A stretch of 64,000 nt of DNA from Pseudoalteromonas luteoviolacea DSM 6061 (GCF_001625655.1 NZ_AUYB01000078.1:19791-83790), one strand, 5' to 3'. Shown: positions 1-9,538, counted from the stretch's first letter. Translations and numbers: made by a program. The notes: generated by a model not told the origin, from the letters alone.

Positions 1-872
1 CTTATGTGTTGACATTAGATAACGCCATGGCTGGTATGCGGTACTATATTGTTCCCGACTTTTCGAAAATGGATGCGAGTGTTTTAAACGGTGCACTTTC
101 ACAAGCATTTTTCTCATTGTCCTTGGGTATGGGTATCTTGATTACCTACGCTTCTTATATTTCAAAGAAAGAAGATATCGTAGGGAGTTCTAAAATGGTT
201 GCTGTGACGGATTCATTAGTGGCATTTATTGCTGGTCTAATGGTGCTGCCTGCCATATTCAGCTTTAACCCGAATGTTAACCCTGAGGAGCTATCAGACT
301 CTTCAGTTTCGATGATCTTTGTTTATCTACCGCAATTACTTCTGACACTGCAAGCAGATATCGGCTATGTGGGCGCATCGGTTGTTGCTGGGATATTCTT
401 TTTGCTTGTTTTCTTTGCTGCGATTACGTCTTTGGTGTCTATTGTTGAAGTACCTACAGCGAGTCTCATGGAAGCTAAAGGTTACAGCCGTAAAAAGTCG
501 TTGACTGTATTGGCGGTTGCAACAGGTATTTTAACTGTGTTGTGTACTATGTCGTTTGGCATGGTTGAAGGCTTGACTAAATTTACTCAGTACGGCGGTG
601 TAGACAAGAGTCTCTTTGATATTGTTTCTGATGTGTTCTACGACACTATCTTACCGTTTAATGGTTTGTTGCTGTGTTTATTCGTGACTTACCGTTGGCG
701 CAAGGCTAACTTATCTGAAGAACTGGCCCATGGTAACGAAAGCTATAAAGGCAGCTTCATGGAAAAGTATGTGAACTTTTCACTATCGACTTTTATTCCA
801 GTGGTGCTGCTGTTGATTTTCGTTAATACAGTGGCAACTAAGTACTTTGCCGTAAGCTTATTTGGCTTTTAA
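1..872 (+). CDS. Sodium-dependent transporter, NSS family (C-terminal part)
   Basis: The reading frame is open at the left edge, so this is the C-terminal part (about 290 residues) of a larger gene. The protein is very hydrophobic, with about seven membrane spans, and the pattern fits bacterial neurotransmitter:sodium symporters (LeuT/SNF family), including the segment GILITYASYISKKEDIVG, which resembles the conserved region around TM6-TM7. Such proteins import amino acids or related solutes with Na+ across the inner membrane. The substrate cannot be told from this part. A strong hairpin follows the stop codon. The first in-frame GTG near position 6 is internal and not the start. Confidence 0.85.
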   Translation, partial: YVLTLDNAMAGMRYYIVPDFSKMDASVLNGALSQAFFSLSLGMGILITYASYISKKEDIVGSSKMVAVTDSLVAFIAGLMVLPAIFSFNPNVNPEELSDSSVSMIFVYLPQLLLTLQADIGYVGASVVAGIFFLLVFFAAITSLVSIVEVPTASLMEAKGYSRKKSLTVLAVATGILTVLCTMSFGMVEGLTKFTQYGGVDKSLFDIVSDVFYDTILPFNGLLLCLFVTYRWRKANLSEELAHGNESYKGSFMEKYVNFSLSTFIPVVLLLIFVNTVATKYFAVSLFGF

Positions 873-880
873 TTGACCGA

Positions 881-909
881 AAATGTGCGAAGCATTGCTT
901 CGCACATTA
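881..909. terminator. Hairpin between convergent genes
   Basis: A perfect stem of about 11-13 bp (ATGTGCGAAGC and its complement) with a 3-base loop sits between the transporter stop and the end of the minus-strand CPBP gene. It probably ends transcription from both sides, although no long T-run follows. Confidence 0.65.
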
Positions 910-1551
910 AGTGAAGGTTACTCCCGCATCTAGGTACTTTCCTGCTCCTATTGTAAATAACCACAACCCCCATAAACTGTGTTCAAGCACACAAACAGCT
1001 AAAGAGCGACTGTGTGCGTAAGTATAAGAAAATAACAGCCCACCAAAGAATGACATAACTATGGCCATCCAGTTGTCGTATACACAATGAGCTAAAGCAA
1101 AAACACTGGCGCTGAGCAGTATCCGAATGGTTTTACTAGGCAGTATTCGTTTATAGCGGTGAAAGAAATAACTTCTAAATATAAGCTCTTGAGGTAACAC
1201 CGACAAAACTGGATAGGCTACTAGTAAAACTAACCAGTCAGTGGTGGAGTTAATCGGTAAATCGAACCAAGTTTCTTGACTGATCAAGCCATACAACATA
1301 CCCGAAAAGAGAGCTCCGATAAAAAAGATTGAGAACAGGCGTTTTTTGATGGCGGAGAATTGTCCCAAACTGGTCAACCTGAAACGTTTAAAGTGTGGAT
1401 CAGAGAGCAGTAAATAGGTGCACACTGCCATGATTATGATAAGAGCTGGGAACAGCCAATTGGCCAGCTCTTGGCGAAAAAAATAGGCGATAAACGGAAG
1501 TAAAAAAAAGACAGAGAATAGCTCAAACCAACGAAACTGTTGTGCGTTCAA
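907..1551 (-). CDS. CPBP-family intramembrane protease
   Basis: This 214-residue protein has about six or seven predicted membrane helices. The CPBP (Abi/Rce1-like) signature is visible: PQELIFRSYFF (the motif-1 Glu and Arg, with the first Glu of EExxxR replaced by Gln), then FALAHCVYDN and EHSLWGLWLF carrying the later motif His residues. The QE variant is common among proteobacterial members. The family includes prenyl-protein processing proteases, but the target of this one is unknown. It stands alone, convergent with the transporter. Confidence 0.75.
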   Translation of the reverse strand: MNAQQFRWFELFSVFFLLPFIAYFFRQELANWLFPALIIIMAVCTYLLLSDPHFKRFRLTSLGQFSAIKKRLFSIFFIGALFSGMLYGLISQETWFDLPINSTTDWLVLLVAYPVLSVLPQELIFRSYFFHRYKRILPSKTIRILLSASVFALAHCVYDNWMAIVMSFFGGLLFSYTYAHSRSLAVCVLEHSLWGLWLFTIGAGKYLDAGVTFT

Positions 1552-1598
1552 TGAAGAGACCCCAATTGATGCCGTAATTAATACAATATAGCAAGTGT

Positions 1599-1646
1599 CT
1601 CAAGATTTATGCGTAATCTGGAAAAAGATTACGCATAAATCTTGAG
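1599..1646. repeat. Perfect 21-bp inverted repeat with 6-base loop
   Basis: Left arm 1599-1619 and right arm 1626-1646 are exact reverse complements, separated by GGAAAA. It lies between yciB (transcribed toward it) and the CPBP gene. It would form a very stable RNA hairpin. No U-run follows on either strand, so it may be a processing or mRNA-stability element, a terminator of unusual type, or a repeated palindromic element. Confidence 0.85.
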
Positions 1647-1673
1647 TGTGAGGGTGGACTTCTGATGGAAGTA

Positions 1674-2279
1674 TTAATCGTCTTCTGGGAGGTATTTAGA
1701 GACTTTCATGATGGTTATTAGGATAGCGACAAAGGTAATGGCCATCAGCCCGAAAACCTTAAAATTAACCCAGAAATTCAAAGAAAAGTTATAAGCGACA
1801 TATAAGTTGAGCAACGCAATAAAGAAAAACAGTGCAGACCAAGCAAGATTCAGCCTATCAAAAAGAGCTTCGGGGATCTCTAATTTCGCAGCTGGGTTAT
1901 CTGACTGAGCTTCTTCTTTATTTGTTTTTTGCTCCTGTAGCATCGCACTATTCAAAACGCTTAACAGTGCTTTTTTGGCTAGATTCTTTTTGAATACATA
2001 ATGTGATACAAGCAGACTTGCACCGAGTATGGCGTAGATGATTGTCGCTTTCCACATGATGAATTGCTCATCCTGAAACAAAATGGTCATTCCGCCAAGT
2101 AACAGCGCTATTGCGAAAAACACCCAATGCCTTTGAGATATTTTCCCATCGGTGAAGTACTGGTAGATCATTTGAATGACCGATGCCACAATTAAGACCC
2201 CCGTGGCCCAAAAAATATCCATAAACTTATAAACTGCAAAAAACAGTATCAGGGGAAAATACTCTAGTATAAAAGTCAT
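1674..2279 (-). CDS. yciB: Inner-membrane-spanning protein YciB (septation protein A)
   Basis: The protein has 201 residues, against about 180 for the Escherichia coli protein. The N-terminus MTFILEYFPLILFFAVYKFMDIFWATG matches the YciB/IspZ family pattern, with five or so membrane spans and the C-terminal segment NFWVNFKVFGLMAITF. The extra length is a polar stretch at roughly residues 112-140 (QEQKTNKEEAQSDNPAAKL) between helices. YciB is linked to cell-envelope integrity and division; its biochemical role is not settled. In gammaproteobacteria it is often found near the trp operon, as here. Confidence 0.9.
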   Translation of the reverse strand: MTFILEYFPLILFFAVYKFMDIFWATGVLIVASVIQMIYQYFTDGKISQRHWVFFAIALLLGGMTILFQDEQFIMWKATIIYAILGASLLVSHYVFKKNLAKKALLSVLNSAMLQEQKTNKEEAQSDNPAAKLEIPEALFDRLNLAWSALFFFIALLNLYVAYNFSLNFWVNFKVFGLMAITFVAILITIMKVSKYLPEDD

Positions 2280-2400
2280 TCACTTCCTCGATGATTAAGC
2301 CTTATTTGCGTTGTATCAAGATATTGTCACAAGTTCAAGATTGACTTTTTATAGCTAAGCTTCTAGCCTCCGCACAATTTCTAAATAAATTGAGAACTCT

Positions 2401-2676
2401 ATGAATAAGAGCGAATTAGTTTCAGCAATGGCTGTGCACAGTGAGCTGACAAAAAAGGACTCTAAAGCAGCATTGGATAGTATTTTGAATGCGATGACTA
2501 AACGTCTATCTGAAGGGGACCCCGTAGCACTAGCTGGGTTTGGAACACTCTCGTTGAGCTATCACCCTGCAAAGGTTGGTCGCAACCCAAGAACGGGAGA
2601 AGAAATCATGATTGAAGGTCAAAATAAAGTATTGTTTAAAGCGGCTAAAGCGCTCAAAGACGCTTTAGCCAAGTAA
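2401..2676 (+). CDS. HU-family DNA-binding protein
   Basis: This 91-residue protein has the whole HU/IHF fold: an N-terminal helical dimerisation part (MNKSELVSAMA...), FGTLSLSYHPAKVGRNPRTGEEI with the RNPRTG arm signature, and a C-terminal helix KAAKALKDALAK. HU bends DNA and helps compact the nucleoid. It diverges from yciB and converges with trpA; the stop is only 6 bases from the end of trpA. It is close to HU but is not clearly HupA or HupB, so no symbol is given. Confidence 0.93.
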   Translation: MNKSELVSAMAVHSELTKKDSKAALDSILNAMTKRLSEGDPVALAGFGTLSLSYHPAKVGRNPRTGEEIMIEGQNKVLFKAAKALKDALAK

Positions 2677-2682
2677 TTTACA

Positions 2683-3489
2683 TTACTTCTGTGTTGCAGC
2701 CTTCATGGTTGCAACGAATTCACGCAGTCGCTCGCACATAAGTGCTGGCTCAGCTAAGTTTTCCTCGATTATTTTTACTACCGCAGAGCCAGAGATTGCG
2801 CCCGCTGCGCCTGAATCGATAGCGGCTTTTACGTGCTCTGGTGCCGAAATACCAAAGCCCAACAATGCGGGTGCGGCATTGTACTCGACCAATTTATTGA
2901 TCATAGTATCTGCAGGCATTTCAGCTTTGGTCTCAGTACCCGTTACCCCTGAGCGAGAAAGTAGGTACGTGTAACCACGGCCATAACTAGCACATTGGCG
3001 CAAAGTATCATCGCTTGCATTTGGTGTGGCGATGAAGATAGGTTCAATTTCAGCTTGCTGTGCAGCCTGCCTAAACATTTTAGACTCGTGTAGTGGCACG
3101 TCAGCGACAAGAATTGAGTCAACGCCCGCGTCTTTCGCTTGCTGATAAAAGTTTTCAATACCCTGCGCAAAGATAAGGTTTGAATATAGTAATAAGCCAA
3201 TCGGAATATCTGCATTATATTCACGTATCTGACGAATAATTTCAAAGCAGTCTGGCGTGTTAATTTTACTTTCTAGCGCACGAATATTAGCGGCTTGAAT
3301 AACTGGTCCATCAGCGATTGGATCTGAGAATGGAATACCCAGCTCTAGCGCGTCAGCACCACCATCGATGAGACTTTTTACGATGTCTAGACTGATTTCT
3401 TTGGTTGGATCACCTAAAGTTACAAACGGAACAAATGCGCCCTGTCTGGCATCGTTTAGGCGTGTAAATAGGTTGCTATATCGGCTCAT
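2683..3489 (-). CDS. trpA: Tryptophan synthase alpha chain
   Basis: TrpA (268 residues) cleaves indole-3-glycerol phosphate to indole and glyceraldehyde 3-phosphate inside the alpha2beta2 complex. [11 protein letters not shown] near residue 20, [16 protein letters not shown] (catalytic Glu and Asp region) and [13 protein letters not shown] are the family landmarks. The start ATG overlaps the trpB stop by 4 bases, giving translational coupling. It is the last gene of the operon and ends almost against the HU gene. Confidence 0.98.
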   Translation of the reverse strand: MSRYSNLFTRLNDARQGAFVPFVTLGDPTKEISLDIVKSLIDGGADALELGIPFSDPIADGPVIQAANIRALESKINTPDCFEIIRQIREYNADIPIGLLLYSNLIFAQGIENFYQQAKDAGVDSILVADVPLHESKMFRQAAQQAEIEPIFIATPNASDDTLRQCASYGRGYTYLLSRSGVTGTETKAEMPADTMINKLVEYNAAPALLGFGISAPEHVKAAIDSGAAGAISGSAVVKIIEENLAEPALMCERLREFVATMKAATQK

Positions 3490-4670
3490 AGTTCACCTCG
3501 CTCATTCAATACGTTGTGTACATGGGCAAGATCTTTGTCACCACGGCCACTTAAGTTAACGACAATAATAGTTTCTTCGGTTTGTTGCTCGGCATATTTC
3601 AGTGCGTAAGCAAGAGCATGACTTGATTCAAGTGCAGGGATAATACCTTCATTTTTTGCCAGTGCTTGGAATGCATCCAATGCTTCTGTGTCAGTTATAC
3701 CAACGTATTGTGCACGGCCAGTTTGATGTAAGTAGGCATGCTGTGGGCCCACAGCGGGGTAATCAAGACCCGCAGAGACCGAGTACGACTCTTCGATTTG
3801 ACCATCATTGTCTTGCATGATGTAGGTGTACGCACCATGAAGAATACCTTGGCTACCTTTACAAAGCGCAGCACCATGTTCTTCAGTATCTAGGCCTTTA
3901 CCTGCAGGCTCAATACCGACAAGTTTGACATCTTTTTCATCGATGAAATCAGCGAAGATGCCAATCGCATTTGAGCCACCGCCTACACACGCCATAACAA
4001 CATCTGGTAAACGACCTTCAGCGTCAAGAACTTGCTGTTTAGCTTCTTCACCAATCATGCGTTGGAAATCTCTGACCAAGGTTGGGAATGGGTGAGGACC
4101 AGCCGCTGTACCAAGCAGGTAGTGTGCGGTTTTGTAGTTTGCAGACCAATCACGCATTGCTTCGTTCACAGCATCTTTTAGCGTGCCTGAACCTGCAGTT
4201 ACAGGGATAACTTCTGCACCCATTAAGCGCATTCTGAATACGTTAGGCTGTTGACGCTCAACATCTTTTGCACCCATGTAAACGCGACATTTAAGGCCTA
4301 GTAACGCACAAGCTAAAGCAGTTGCAACACCGTGCTGTCCTGCACCTGTTTCCGCGATGACCTCTTTTTTACCCATGCGCTTTGTCAGCAGGGCTTGACC
4401 TAACACCTGATTTGTTTTGTGCGCACCACCGTGAAGTAAATCTTCACGCTTTAGGTATAGTTTTACCTTTGGGTTTTTGATCAAATTACGTGAAAGCGTT
4501 AAAGGCGTTGGGCGGCCTGCATACTCATTTAGCAGTGCATAAAACTCTTCTTTAAAGCTCTCATCTTGCTGTGCTTTGTTGAACTCTTGCTCAAGTTGTT
4601 TAAGCGCTGGTACCAGTAACTCAGGGACGTACATGCCGCCAAAGTCACCAAAATATCCTGTATTAGTCAT
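3486..4670 (-). CDS. trpB: Tryptophan synthase beta chain
   Basis: TrpB condenses indole with serine to tryptophan using pyridoxal phosphate. The PLP lysine lies in [14 protein letters not shown], and the glycine-rich phosphate-binding loop is [11 protein letters not shown] place the start at the ATG at 4670 ([17 protein letters not shown]), which has a strong ribosome binding site (GAGGTGG), rather than at an in-frame codon 36 bases upstream inside the end of trpCF. It begins 7 bases after the trpCF stop. Confidence 0.98.
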   Translation of the reverse strand: MTNTGYFGDFGGMYVPELLVPALKQLEQEFNKAQQDESFKEEFYALLNEYAGRPTPLTLSRNLIKNPKVKLYLKREDLLHGGAHKTNQVLGQALLTKRMGKKEVIAETGAGQHGVATALACALLGLKCRVYMGAKDVERQQPNVFRMRLMGAEVIPVTAGSGTLKDAVNEAMRDWSANYKTAHYLLGTAAGPHPFPTLVRDFQRMIGEEAKQQVLDAEGRLPDVVMACVGGGSNAIGIFADFIDEKDVKLVGIEPAGKGLDTEEHGAALCKGSQGILHGAYTYIMQDNDGQIEESYSVSAGLDYPAVGPQHAYLHQTGRAQYVGITDTEALDAFQALAKNEGIIPALESSHALAYALKYAEQQTEETIIVVNLSGRGDKDLAHVHNVLNERGEL

Positions 4671-4677
4671 ATCCACC

Positions 4678-6042
4678 TCAGTATTTTCGAATATTGTTGA
4701 AAGCATCGCGTAGTTTTTCTGGACACTTTTTGCCGGGGCTCGTTTCTACCCCTGAGTTAAGGTCAAATCCAGCAGCACCTAAGTATGATGCGTCGCTGAC
4801 ATTGTCTGCATTTAGCCCACCTGCGAGCATAAATGGCTTTTTCGCACTTTTAAGTAGTTGCCAATTAAATACTTTACCTGTACCACCAAAGGCATTTGCC
4901 GTTTTGGTGTCGTAAAGGTGTTTGTCTACTTCATCAAAAGGAGCAGGGAACTCATCGACAATGCCCTGTGCTTTCCATATCTGACAATTAACTGGTAATT
5001 GTTTGCGAAGGTTGGTGATAAATTCTTGTGTTTCGTGGCCATGTAACTGAACAACACTCAAGCGCAGACTTTGTGCATATTCAACGATTTGCTCAGCAGG
5101 AGCATCGACAAAGACCCCGACGTATTTTAGTGGTGCGCTATCGACCACTGCACGAGCACAATCAAAGTCAACGTATCTTGGCGACTTAGGGTAGAAAATT
5201 AACCCACCATAAACTGCACCCGCTTCATAGGCTGATAAAGCATCATCTACACGCGTTAATCCACATACCTTATTTTCACCTAGGATGAGCTTTCGGCATG
5301 CGCCTTCTAAGTCTTCTTCGGCCATTAAAGAGCTGCCGACTAAAAAACCATTGCAATGTGGCGTTAAGCGTTTAACGTCATTGTGCGTATAAATCCCAGA
5401 CTCTGAAATAACAGTCTTGTTTGCAGGGATCAAAGTACGTAAATGTTCAGTGGTTGCAAGGTCTGTACTTAAATCTCTGAGGTTACGGTTATTGATACCA
5501 ATCAATTTGGCATCAAGCTGCAAAGCACGATGCACTTCTTCTTCATTGCTCACCTCAGTGAGTACTGCCATGTTTAATGAATGTGCTAAATCAGCGAGTT
5601 TATTGTACGTCTCGTCATCTAATACAGAGAGCATCAATAAAATTGCGTCACCCCCTTTTAACCGAGCTAAATACACTTGGTATTCATCAACAAAAAAGTC
5701 TTTACAAATAAGAGGCTGATTTACCTTTGAGCGAACATAACTCAAGTATTCATAACTTCCTTGGAAGTATTTTTCATCAGTCAATACGCTGATGCAAGTT
5801 GCGTATTGTGCGTAGACGCTCGTAATTTCATCAAGATCGAATGTTTCTCTGATCAAGCCTTTTGAAGGGGAGGCTTTTTTACATTCCAGAATAAACTGTG
5901 TACCCGGCTTTGACATCTCGCCATAAAAATCGCGCTCAGTTGGAACTACGTGATCTTTAAATTCGCTCAGTGGCAGTGTTTGTTTGCGCTCTTCAAGCTC
6001 AATGCGCTTATCTGCGACAATTTTTTCTAACACGTTAGCCAT
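4678..6042 (-). CDS. trpCF: Bifunctional indole-3-glycerol phosphate synthase / phosphoribosylanthranilate isomerase
   Basis: A fusion of 454 residues. The first ~255 residues are TrpC ([16 protein letters not shown], then [12 protein letters not shown], and [13 protein letters not shown]). The rest is TrpF ([18 protein letters not shown], then [33 protein letters not shown]). The two domains catalyse successive steps: isomerisation of phosphoribosylanthranilate and ring closure to indole-3-glycerol phosphate. The fusion is typical of gammaproteobacteria. Its start overlaps the end of trpD by 8 bases. Confidence 0.98.
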   Translation of the reverse strand: MANVLEKIVADKRIELEERKQTLPLSEFKDHVVPTERDFYGEMSKPGTQFILECKKASPSKGLIRETFDLDEITSVYAQYATCISVLTDEKYFQGSYEYLSYVRSKVNQPLICKDFFVDEYQVYLARLKGGDAILLMLSVLDDETYNKLADLAHSLNMAVLTEVSNEEEVHRALQLDAKLIGINNRNLRDLSTDLATTEHLRTLIPANKTVISESGIYTHNDVKRLTPHCNGFLVGSSLMAEEDLEGACRKLILGENKVCGLTRVDDALSAYEAGAVYGGLIFYPKSPRYVDFDCARAVVDSAPLKYVGVFVDAPAEQIVEYAQSLRLSVVQLHGHETQEFITNLRKQLPVNCQIWKAQGIVDEFPAPFDEVDKHLYDTKTANAFGGTGKVFNWQLLKSAKKPFMLAGGLNADNVSDASYLGAAGFDLNSGVETSPGKKCPEKLRDAFNNIRKY

Positions 6043-7039
6043 GACTTACCTCCACGATGGCTGCTAATGTTTCTTCACAGCGACCAGATGCCAGAACATC
6101 AAGCACTTGCTGAGTTGCTGATTTTAGGTCGGCAGCTTTACCAGACATAACGAGCAAAGCACTCACATTTGCCGCAATTGCAGCGTTGTGAGCTGCTTTA
6201 CCTTTACCGCTTAAAATGTCTCGTGTTGCTTGGGCGTTGTACTCTGGCGTGTCTCCTGCAATGTCTTCTAGCGAGTAGTTGTCTAAACCGAAATCGGCTG
6301 GCGTTAACGTGTACTCTGTAATTACACCATCCTTCAACTCGGTAACTTGCGTAGTTCCGTGAAGCGCTATTTCATCGCAGCCAGCACCATGAACTACCAT
6401 CGCTCGCTTAGTACCTAACATTTGTAATGTTTCAGCCATAGGGCGACAAAGCGCAGGATCATAAACGCCAAGCAACTGAATATCAGGTTTCGCAGGGTTT
6501 GCCAGCGGGCCCAAAATGTTAAATAAAGTGCGAGTTTTTAGTTTGGTGCGCACTGGCATCGCGTGCTTTACACCACTGTGATACAGCGGAGCGAATAAAA
6601 AAGCGAAGTTTGTTTTTTCAAGGCAGTTTGCACCTTGCTCAGGTGTCATTTCAAGATTGATACCTAAAGTACGAAGCAAATCAGCCGAGCCAGATTTACT
6701 GGAAACACTGCGGTTGCCGTGTTTTACCATTGGGATACCGCAAGCAGCAGCAACTATGGCCGCTGTTGTGCTGACATTAATGGTGTTTGTTCCATCACCA
6801 CCCGTACCACAACTGTCTGCACAGTCTAGGCCTTTGTTGTCAAAAGCAACGGCGTGATCACGCATAGCTTTTGCTGCGCCAGCAATCTCAGCGGCAGTTT
6901 CGCCTTTAATTTTCAGAGCGATCAGTGCTGCCGTAAGCTCTACCTCAGAAAGGTGCCCTTGCATAACTTGGCTAAATAGTTCAGTTGTTTGTTCAAAGCT
7001 CAGCGACTGTTGGTCAATCAATTGATTTAAACTTTCCAC
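6035..7039 (-). CDS. trpD: Anthranilate phosphoribosyltransferase
   Basis: TrpD (334 residues) joins anthranilate to phosphoribosyl pyrophosphate. The PRPP loop DSCGTGGDGTNTINVST, MVKHGNRSVSSKSGSADLL and FLFAPLYHSGVKHAMPVR are clear family motifs. It is a stand-alone enzyme, not fused to TrpG as in Escherichia coli. It begins 8 bases after trpG and overlaps trpCF. Confidence 0.98.
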   Translation of the reverse strand: MESLNQLIDQQSLSFEQTTELFSQVMQGHLSEVELTAALIALKIKGETAAEIAGAAKAMRDHAVAFDNKGLDCADSCGTGGDGTNTINVSTTAAIVAAACGIPMVKHGNRSVSSKSGSADLLRTLGINLEMTPEQGANCLEKTNFAFLFAPLYHSGVKHAMPVRTKLKTRTLFNILGPLANPAKPDIQLLGVYDPALCRPMAETLQMLGTKRAMVVHGAGCDEIALHGTTQVTELKDGVITEYTLTPADFGLDNYSLEDIAGDTPEYNAQATRDILSGKGKAAHNAAIAANVSALLVMSGKAADLKSATQQVLDVLASGRCEETLAAIVEVSHG

Positions 7040-7047
7040 GTTGCCTC

Positions 7048-7632
7048 CTAGCAGGTCAAGTAGTCGATGCTTTGCTGAAGTAGCTTGGCACCATCAGGTG
7101 TTAAAATAGACTCAGGGTGGAACTGATATCCGATCACTTTGTCTGTCGAATGGTATACGGCCATTGGAATGTCTTGGTACTTGGCAATCACTTTGAGTGT
7201 GTCAGGCACGCTGGTTGCCATTAATGAGTGATACCTAGCAACAGGAAAACGCTTACCAAGGCCCGCAAATACTGGGTGTTCTTCAACATCGATATGCGAT
7301 GACTTACCATGAACAGTTTCGCCAGCATGTCCAATTGTGCCGCCATAGCTTTGTGTCAAGGCTTGTTGGCCTAGACAAATACCAAGCATTGGGAACTTGC
7401 CTTTACATAGATCAATCAGCTCCAATAAGCAGCCAGCTTCACTTGGCTTACCAGGACCTGGTGATAGTACCAAGACAACTGGCACAGTTTCATTACACAT
7501 TTTGTCGTAGATAGTGCGCGCATCAATATGGTTACGATAAACGACGAGTTCACTACCAAGCTGAGAAAGTTCATCAACAAGGTTGTAGCTGAATGAGTCA
7601 AAGTTATCTAAGAAATATACTTTAGGCGTCAT
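7048..7632 (-). CDS. trpG: Anthranilate synthase component II (glutamine amidotransferase)
   Basis: A class I glutamine amidotransferase of 194 residues that supplies ammonia to TrpE. The oxyanion motif is LSPGPGKPSEAG, the nucleophile Cys lies in MLGICLGQQAL, and the His-Glu pair lies in GYQFHPESILT. NFDSFSYNLVDEL at the N-terminus is typical. It overlaps the end of trpE by 11 bases, which favours coupled, equimolar synthesis. Confidence 0.97.
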   Translation of the reverse strand: MTPKVYFLDNFDSFSYNLVDELSQLGSELVVYRNHIDARTIYDKMCNETVPVVLVLSPGPGKPSEAGCLLELIDLCKGKFPMLGICLGQQALTQSYGGTIGHAGETVHGKSSHIDVEEHPVFAGLGKRFPVARYHSLMATSVPDTLKVIAKYQDIPMAVYHSTDKVIGYQFHPESILTPDGAKLLQQSIDYLTC

Positions 7633-9202
7633 GACCCACCCCTTGATAGCTTGATTGAATGGCTTTGATCACAGCACGAGCTTTTGCTTTTGTTTCATCT
7701 GCTTCAGCTTGAGGATCTGAATCAAATACTACGCCAGCGCCAGCTTGCACATAAGCAATATTGTTTTTCACAAATGCTGAACGGATCACAATACAGGTAT
7801 CCATTGCACCGTCACCAGTTAAATAGCCTACGGCACCACCATAGCTACCACGGCGTTGCTTTTCTGTATCCCTTACCAATTGAGCCGCTTTTACTTTAGG
7901 TGCACCAACGAGTGTGCCCATGTTCATGCAAGCTTGGTATGCGTGTAGTGCATCAAGGTCTGGTTTAAGCTGGCCAACGACACGAGATACTAAGTGCATT
8001 ACTTGTGAGTAACGGTCTACTTTTAGCAATTCTTTGGCGTGGCGCGTACCTGGTACACTGATCCGTGCAACGTCATTACGCGCCAAATCAACCAGCATTA
8101 AGTGCTCTGCGCGCTCTTTTTTATCATCGCGTAGTTCTAGCTCAATACGGCTATCTAAATCGGGATTAATTGTGCCATCAGCGAATTTACCGCGCGGGCG
8201 AGTACCTGCGATAGGGTAAACTTCCACTTGGTTACTTTCTTCGCAGTACTTCAATGCCGACTCTGGCGATGCACCAAACAAAACAAACTTTTCATCACGC
8301 ATGTAAAACATGTATGGACTTGGATTTTGCTTTTTAAGATGTTTGTATGCTGCGAGAGGCCTAGGACAAGGGAGTGAAAATGTGCGAGAAGGTACAACTT
8401 GGAAAATATCACCATCGACAATATTTTTCTTTAGTTGTGTGACCTGCGATTTAAACACCTCATCCGAAATATCCACACTCACTTCATGGTTGCCGTCTTC
8501 TGGACCTTCTTTATAAGAGACATAGTCATCACATTGACGATTTAACTCTTCAAGTTGTCTGCCAACTTCAAAACAGTTAGCGTGAACATCTGGGCCATTA
8601 AAGACATTGCCAATCAGCTCAGTAGTTTGTGCTTGATGGTCAATTAATACCATTGTCTCCGCAAGGTAAAAAACATAATCAGGGCAGTCATTTTGACCAT
8701 CAGGAACATCCGGCAAGGTTTCGAAATTTGCCACCATATCGTAGGCAAATACGCCACCTAAAAATACCGAGAACGGCGTGTCTGAGTTACGTTTTATAGA
8801 ATCAATACAAGTTCGCAAAGCACTAAAAGCATTATCCGCTTTCAATTTGCTGTACTCGTCTAAACTAAGATCCTGAGCATTATAAGTTAGTGTAAGAACC
8901 GCATACTCTTTAACAACAGCACAGTTTTCTACTTTATCTGCTAGATAATTTAGTAACTGTTCACCATTGTTAGAAAGTGCACGTACTTTTACTTCCAGTC
9001 CGTTGCACTCAATTCGCAATGCAGCATCCGCTAAAATAATACTCTTTACATTGTCCTTGGAATCAATTTCCGCTGACTCCAGTAACAGCGAATTGGGCTT
9101 ATTGAGAGCCGCGTATAAAGACAATGGACTTGCGATATAATCGCGCCGTTGCCTTATACTTGTCACCTCGCCCGGTGTTGTAGTTATATGACTAAAAATC
9201 AA
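7622..9202 (-). CDS. trpE: Anthranilate synthase component I
   Basis: TrpE (526 residues) makes anthranilate from chorismate. The C-terminal chorismate-binding domain shows DGDIFQVVPSRTFSLP, YPIAGTRPRGK, ELRDDKKERAEHLMLVDLARND and GYLTGDGAMDTCIVIRSA. The regulatory motif LLLES near residues 38-42 matches the tryptophan feedback-binding site of other TrpE proteins. The start I favour is a TTG at 9202 preceded by AGAGGAATGAGG, which is less certain than the rest. It is the first structural gene after two attenuator modules. Confidence 0.96.
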   Translation of the reverse strand: MIFSHITTTPGEVTSIRQRRDYIASPLSLYAALNKPNSLLLESAEIDSKDNVKSIILADAALRIECNGLEVKVRALSNNGEQLLNYLADKVENCAVVKEYAVLTLTYNAQDLSLDEYSKLKADNAFSALRTCIDSIKRNSDTPFSVFLGGVFAYDMVANFETLPDVPDGQNDCPDYVFYLAETMVLIDHQAQTTELIGNVFNGPDVHANCFEVGRQLEELNRQCDDYVSYKEGPEDGNHEVSVDISDEVFKSQVTQLKKNIVDGDIFQVVPSRTFSLPCPRPLAAYKHLKKQNPSPYMFYMRDEKFVLFGASPESALKYCEESNQVEVYPIAGTRPRGKFADGTINPDLDSRIELELRDDKKERAEHLMLVDLARNDVARISVPGTRHAKELLKVDRYSQVMHLVSRVVGQLKPDLDALHAYQACMNMGTLVGAPKVKAAQLVRDTEKQRRGSYGGAVGYLTGDGAMDTCIVIRSAFVKNNIAYVQAGAGVVFDSDPQAEADETKAKARAVIKAIQSSYQGVGHDA

Positions 9203-9222
9203 ACCTCATTCCTCTTTAGTAC

Positions 9223-9257
9223 AAAAAACCCCCCGAAGTATTTTAACTTGCGGGGGG
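9223..9257 (-). terminator. trp attenuator terminator, promoter-distal
   Basis: On the minus strand a C6/G6-based stem of about 11 bp with one bulge is followed directly by a U6 run, ending 20 bases before trpE. An upstream GCGGG, just after the leader stop codon, can pair instead with CCCGC of this stem, giving the classical antiterminator choice. Confidence 0.85.
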
Positions 9258-9287
9258 TGTGTATTTAGTTACAACAATGCCTTCCCG

Positions 9288-9347
9288 CTAATTCAGGCAC
9301 CACCACCAAGATTTTGTAGATGAATTGTTGCAAAAATTGTTAATCAT
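9288..9347 (-). CDS. trpL: trp leader peptide 2 (promoter-distal)
   Basis: A 19-residue open frame, MINNFCNNSSTKSWWWCLN, with three consecutive Trp codons (TGG TGG TGG) and a GGAA sequence ahead of its ATG. The stop is followed by a TGCC...GGCA pairing region (segments 1:2) and then by the terminator hairpin. This is the layout of transcription attenuation by ribosome stalling at Trp codons. Confidence 0.88.
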   Translation of the reverse strand: MINNFCNNSSTKSWWWCLN

Positions 9348-9361
9348 TATAAAAATTCCAT

Positions 9362-9390
9362 AAAAAAACCCGCGAGCTCAGCGCGGGTTT
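9362..9390 (-). terminator. trp attenuator terminator, promoter-proximal
   Basis: On the minus strand AAACCCGCG pairs with CGCGGGTTT around a 7-base loop, with a following U7 run. It lies between leader peptide 1 and leader peptide 2. The upstream TGCGGGT can compete for the CCCGC arm as an antiterminator. Confidence 0.85.
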
Positions 9391-9424
9391 ATAAGTCGTC
9401 AGACATAACGAATCACACCCGCAG

Positions 9425-9472
9425 TTACGAGTGCCACCACCAAACGATTTTTGTTTTTTGTGTTAGATTCAT
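9425..9472 (-). CDS. trp leader peptide 1 (promoter-proximal)
   Basis: A 15-residue open frame, MNLTQKTKIVWWWHS, again with three consecutive Trp codons, followed 35 bases later by its own terminator hairpin. It is a second full attenuation module upstream of the one next to trpE. The ribosome binding site is weak. Confidence 0.8.
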   Translation of the reverse strand: MNLTQKTKIVWWWHS

Positions 9473-9508
9473 TTGTAAAGTTTTCGTTATTCCGATTTAA
9501 GTGGGTAC

Positions 9509-9538
9509 AGTAAACCTTACTCTGGCACAAACTGTCAA
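9509..9538 (-). promoter_or_regulatory. Candidate trp operon promoter
   Basis: On the minus strand TTGACA (9533-9538) is an exact -35 match, followed after 18 bases by TTTACT (9509-9514) as a weak -10. It lies about 35 bases upstream of leader peptide 1. I could not recognise a convincing TrpR operator here. Confidence 0.5.

Noticed and set aside
2943..3245. 100-residue minus-strand ORF within trpA
   Set aside because: It lies in another frame of the clear trpA gene and has no ribosome binding site or family resemblance.
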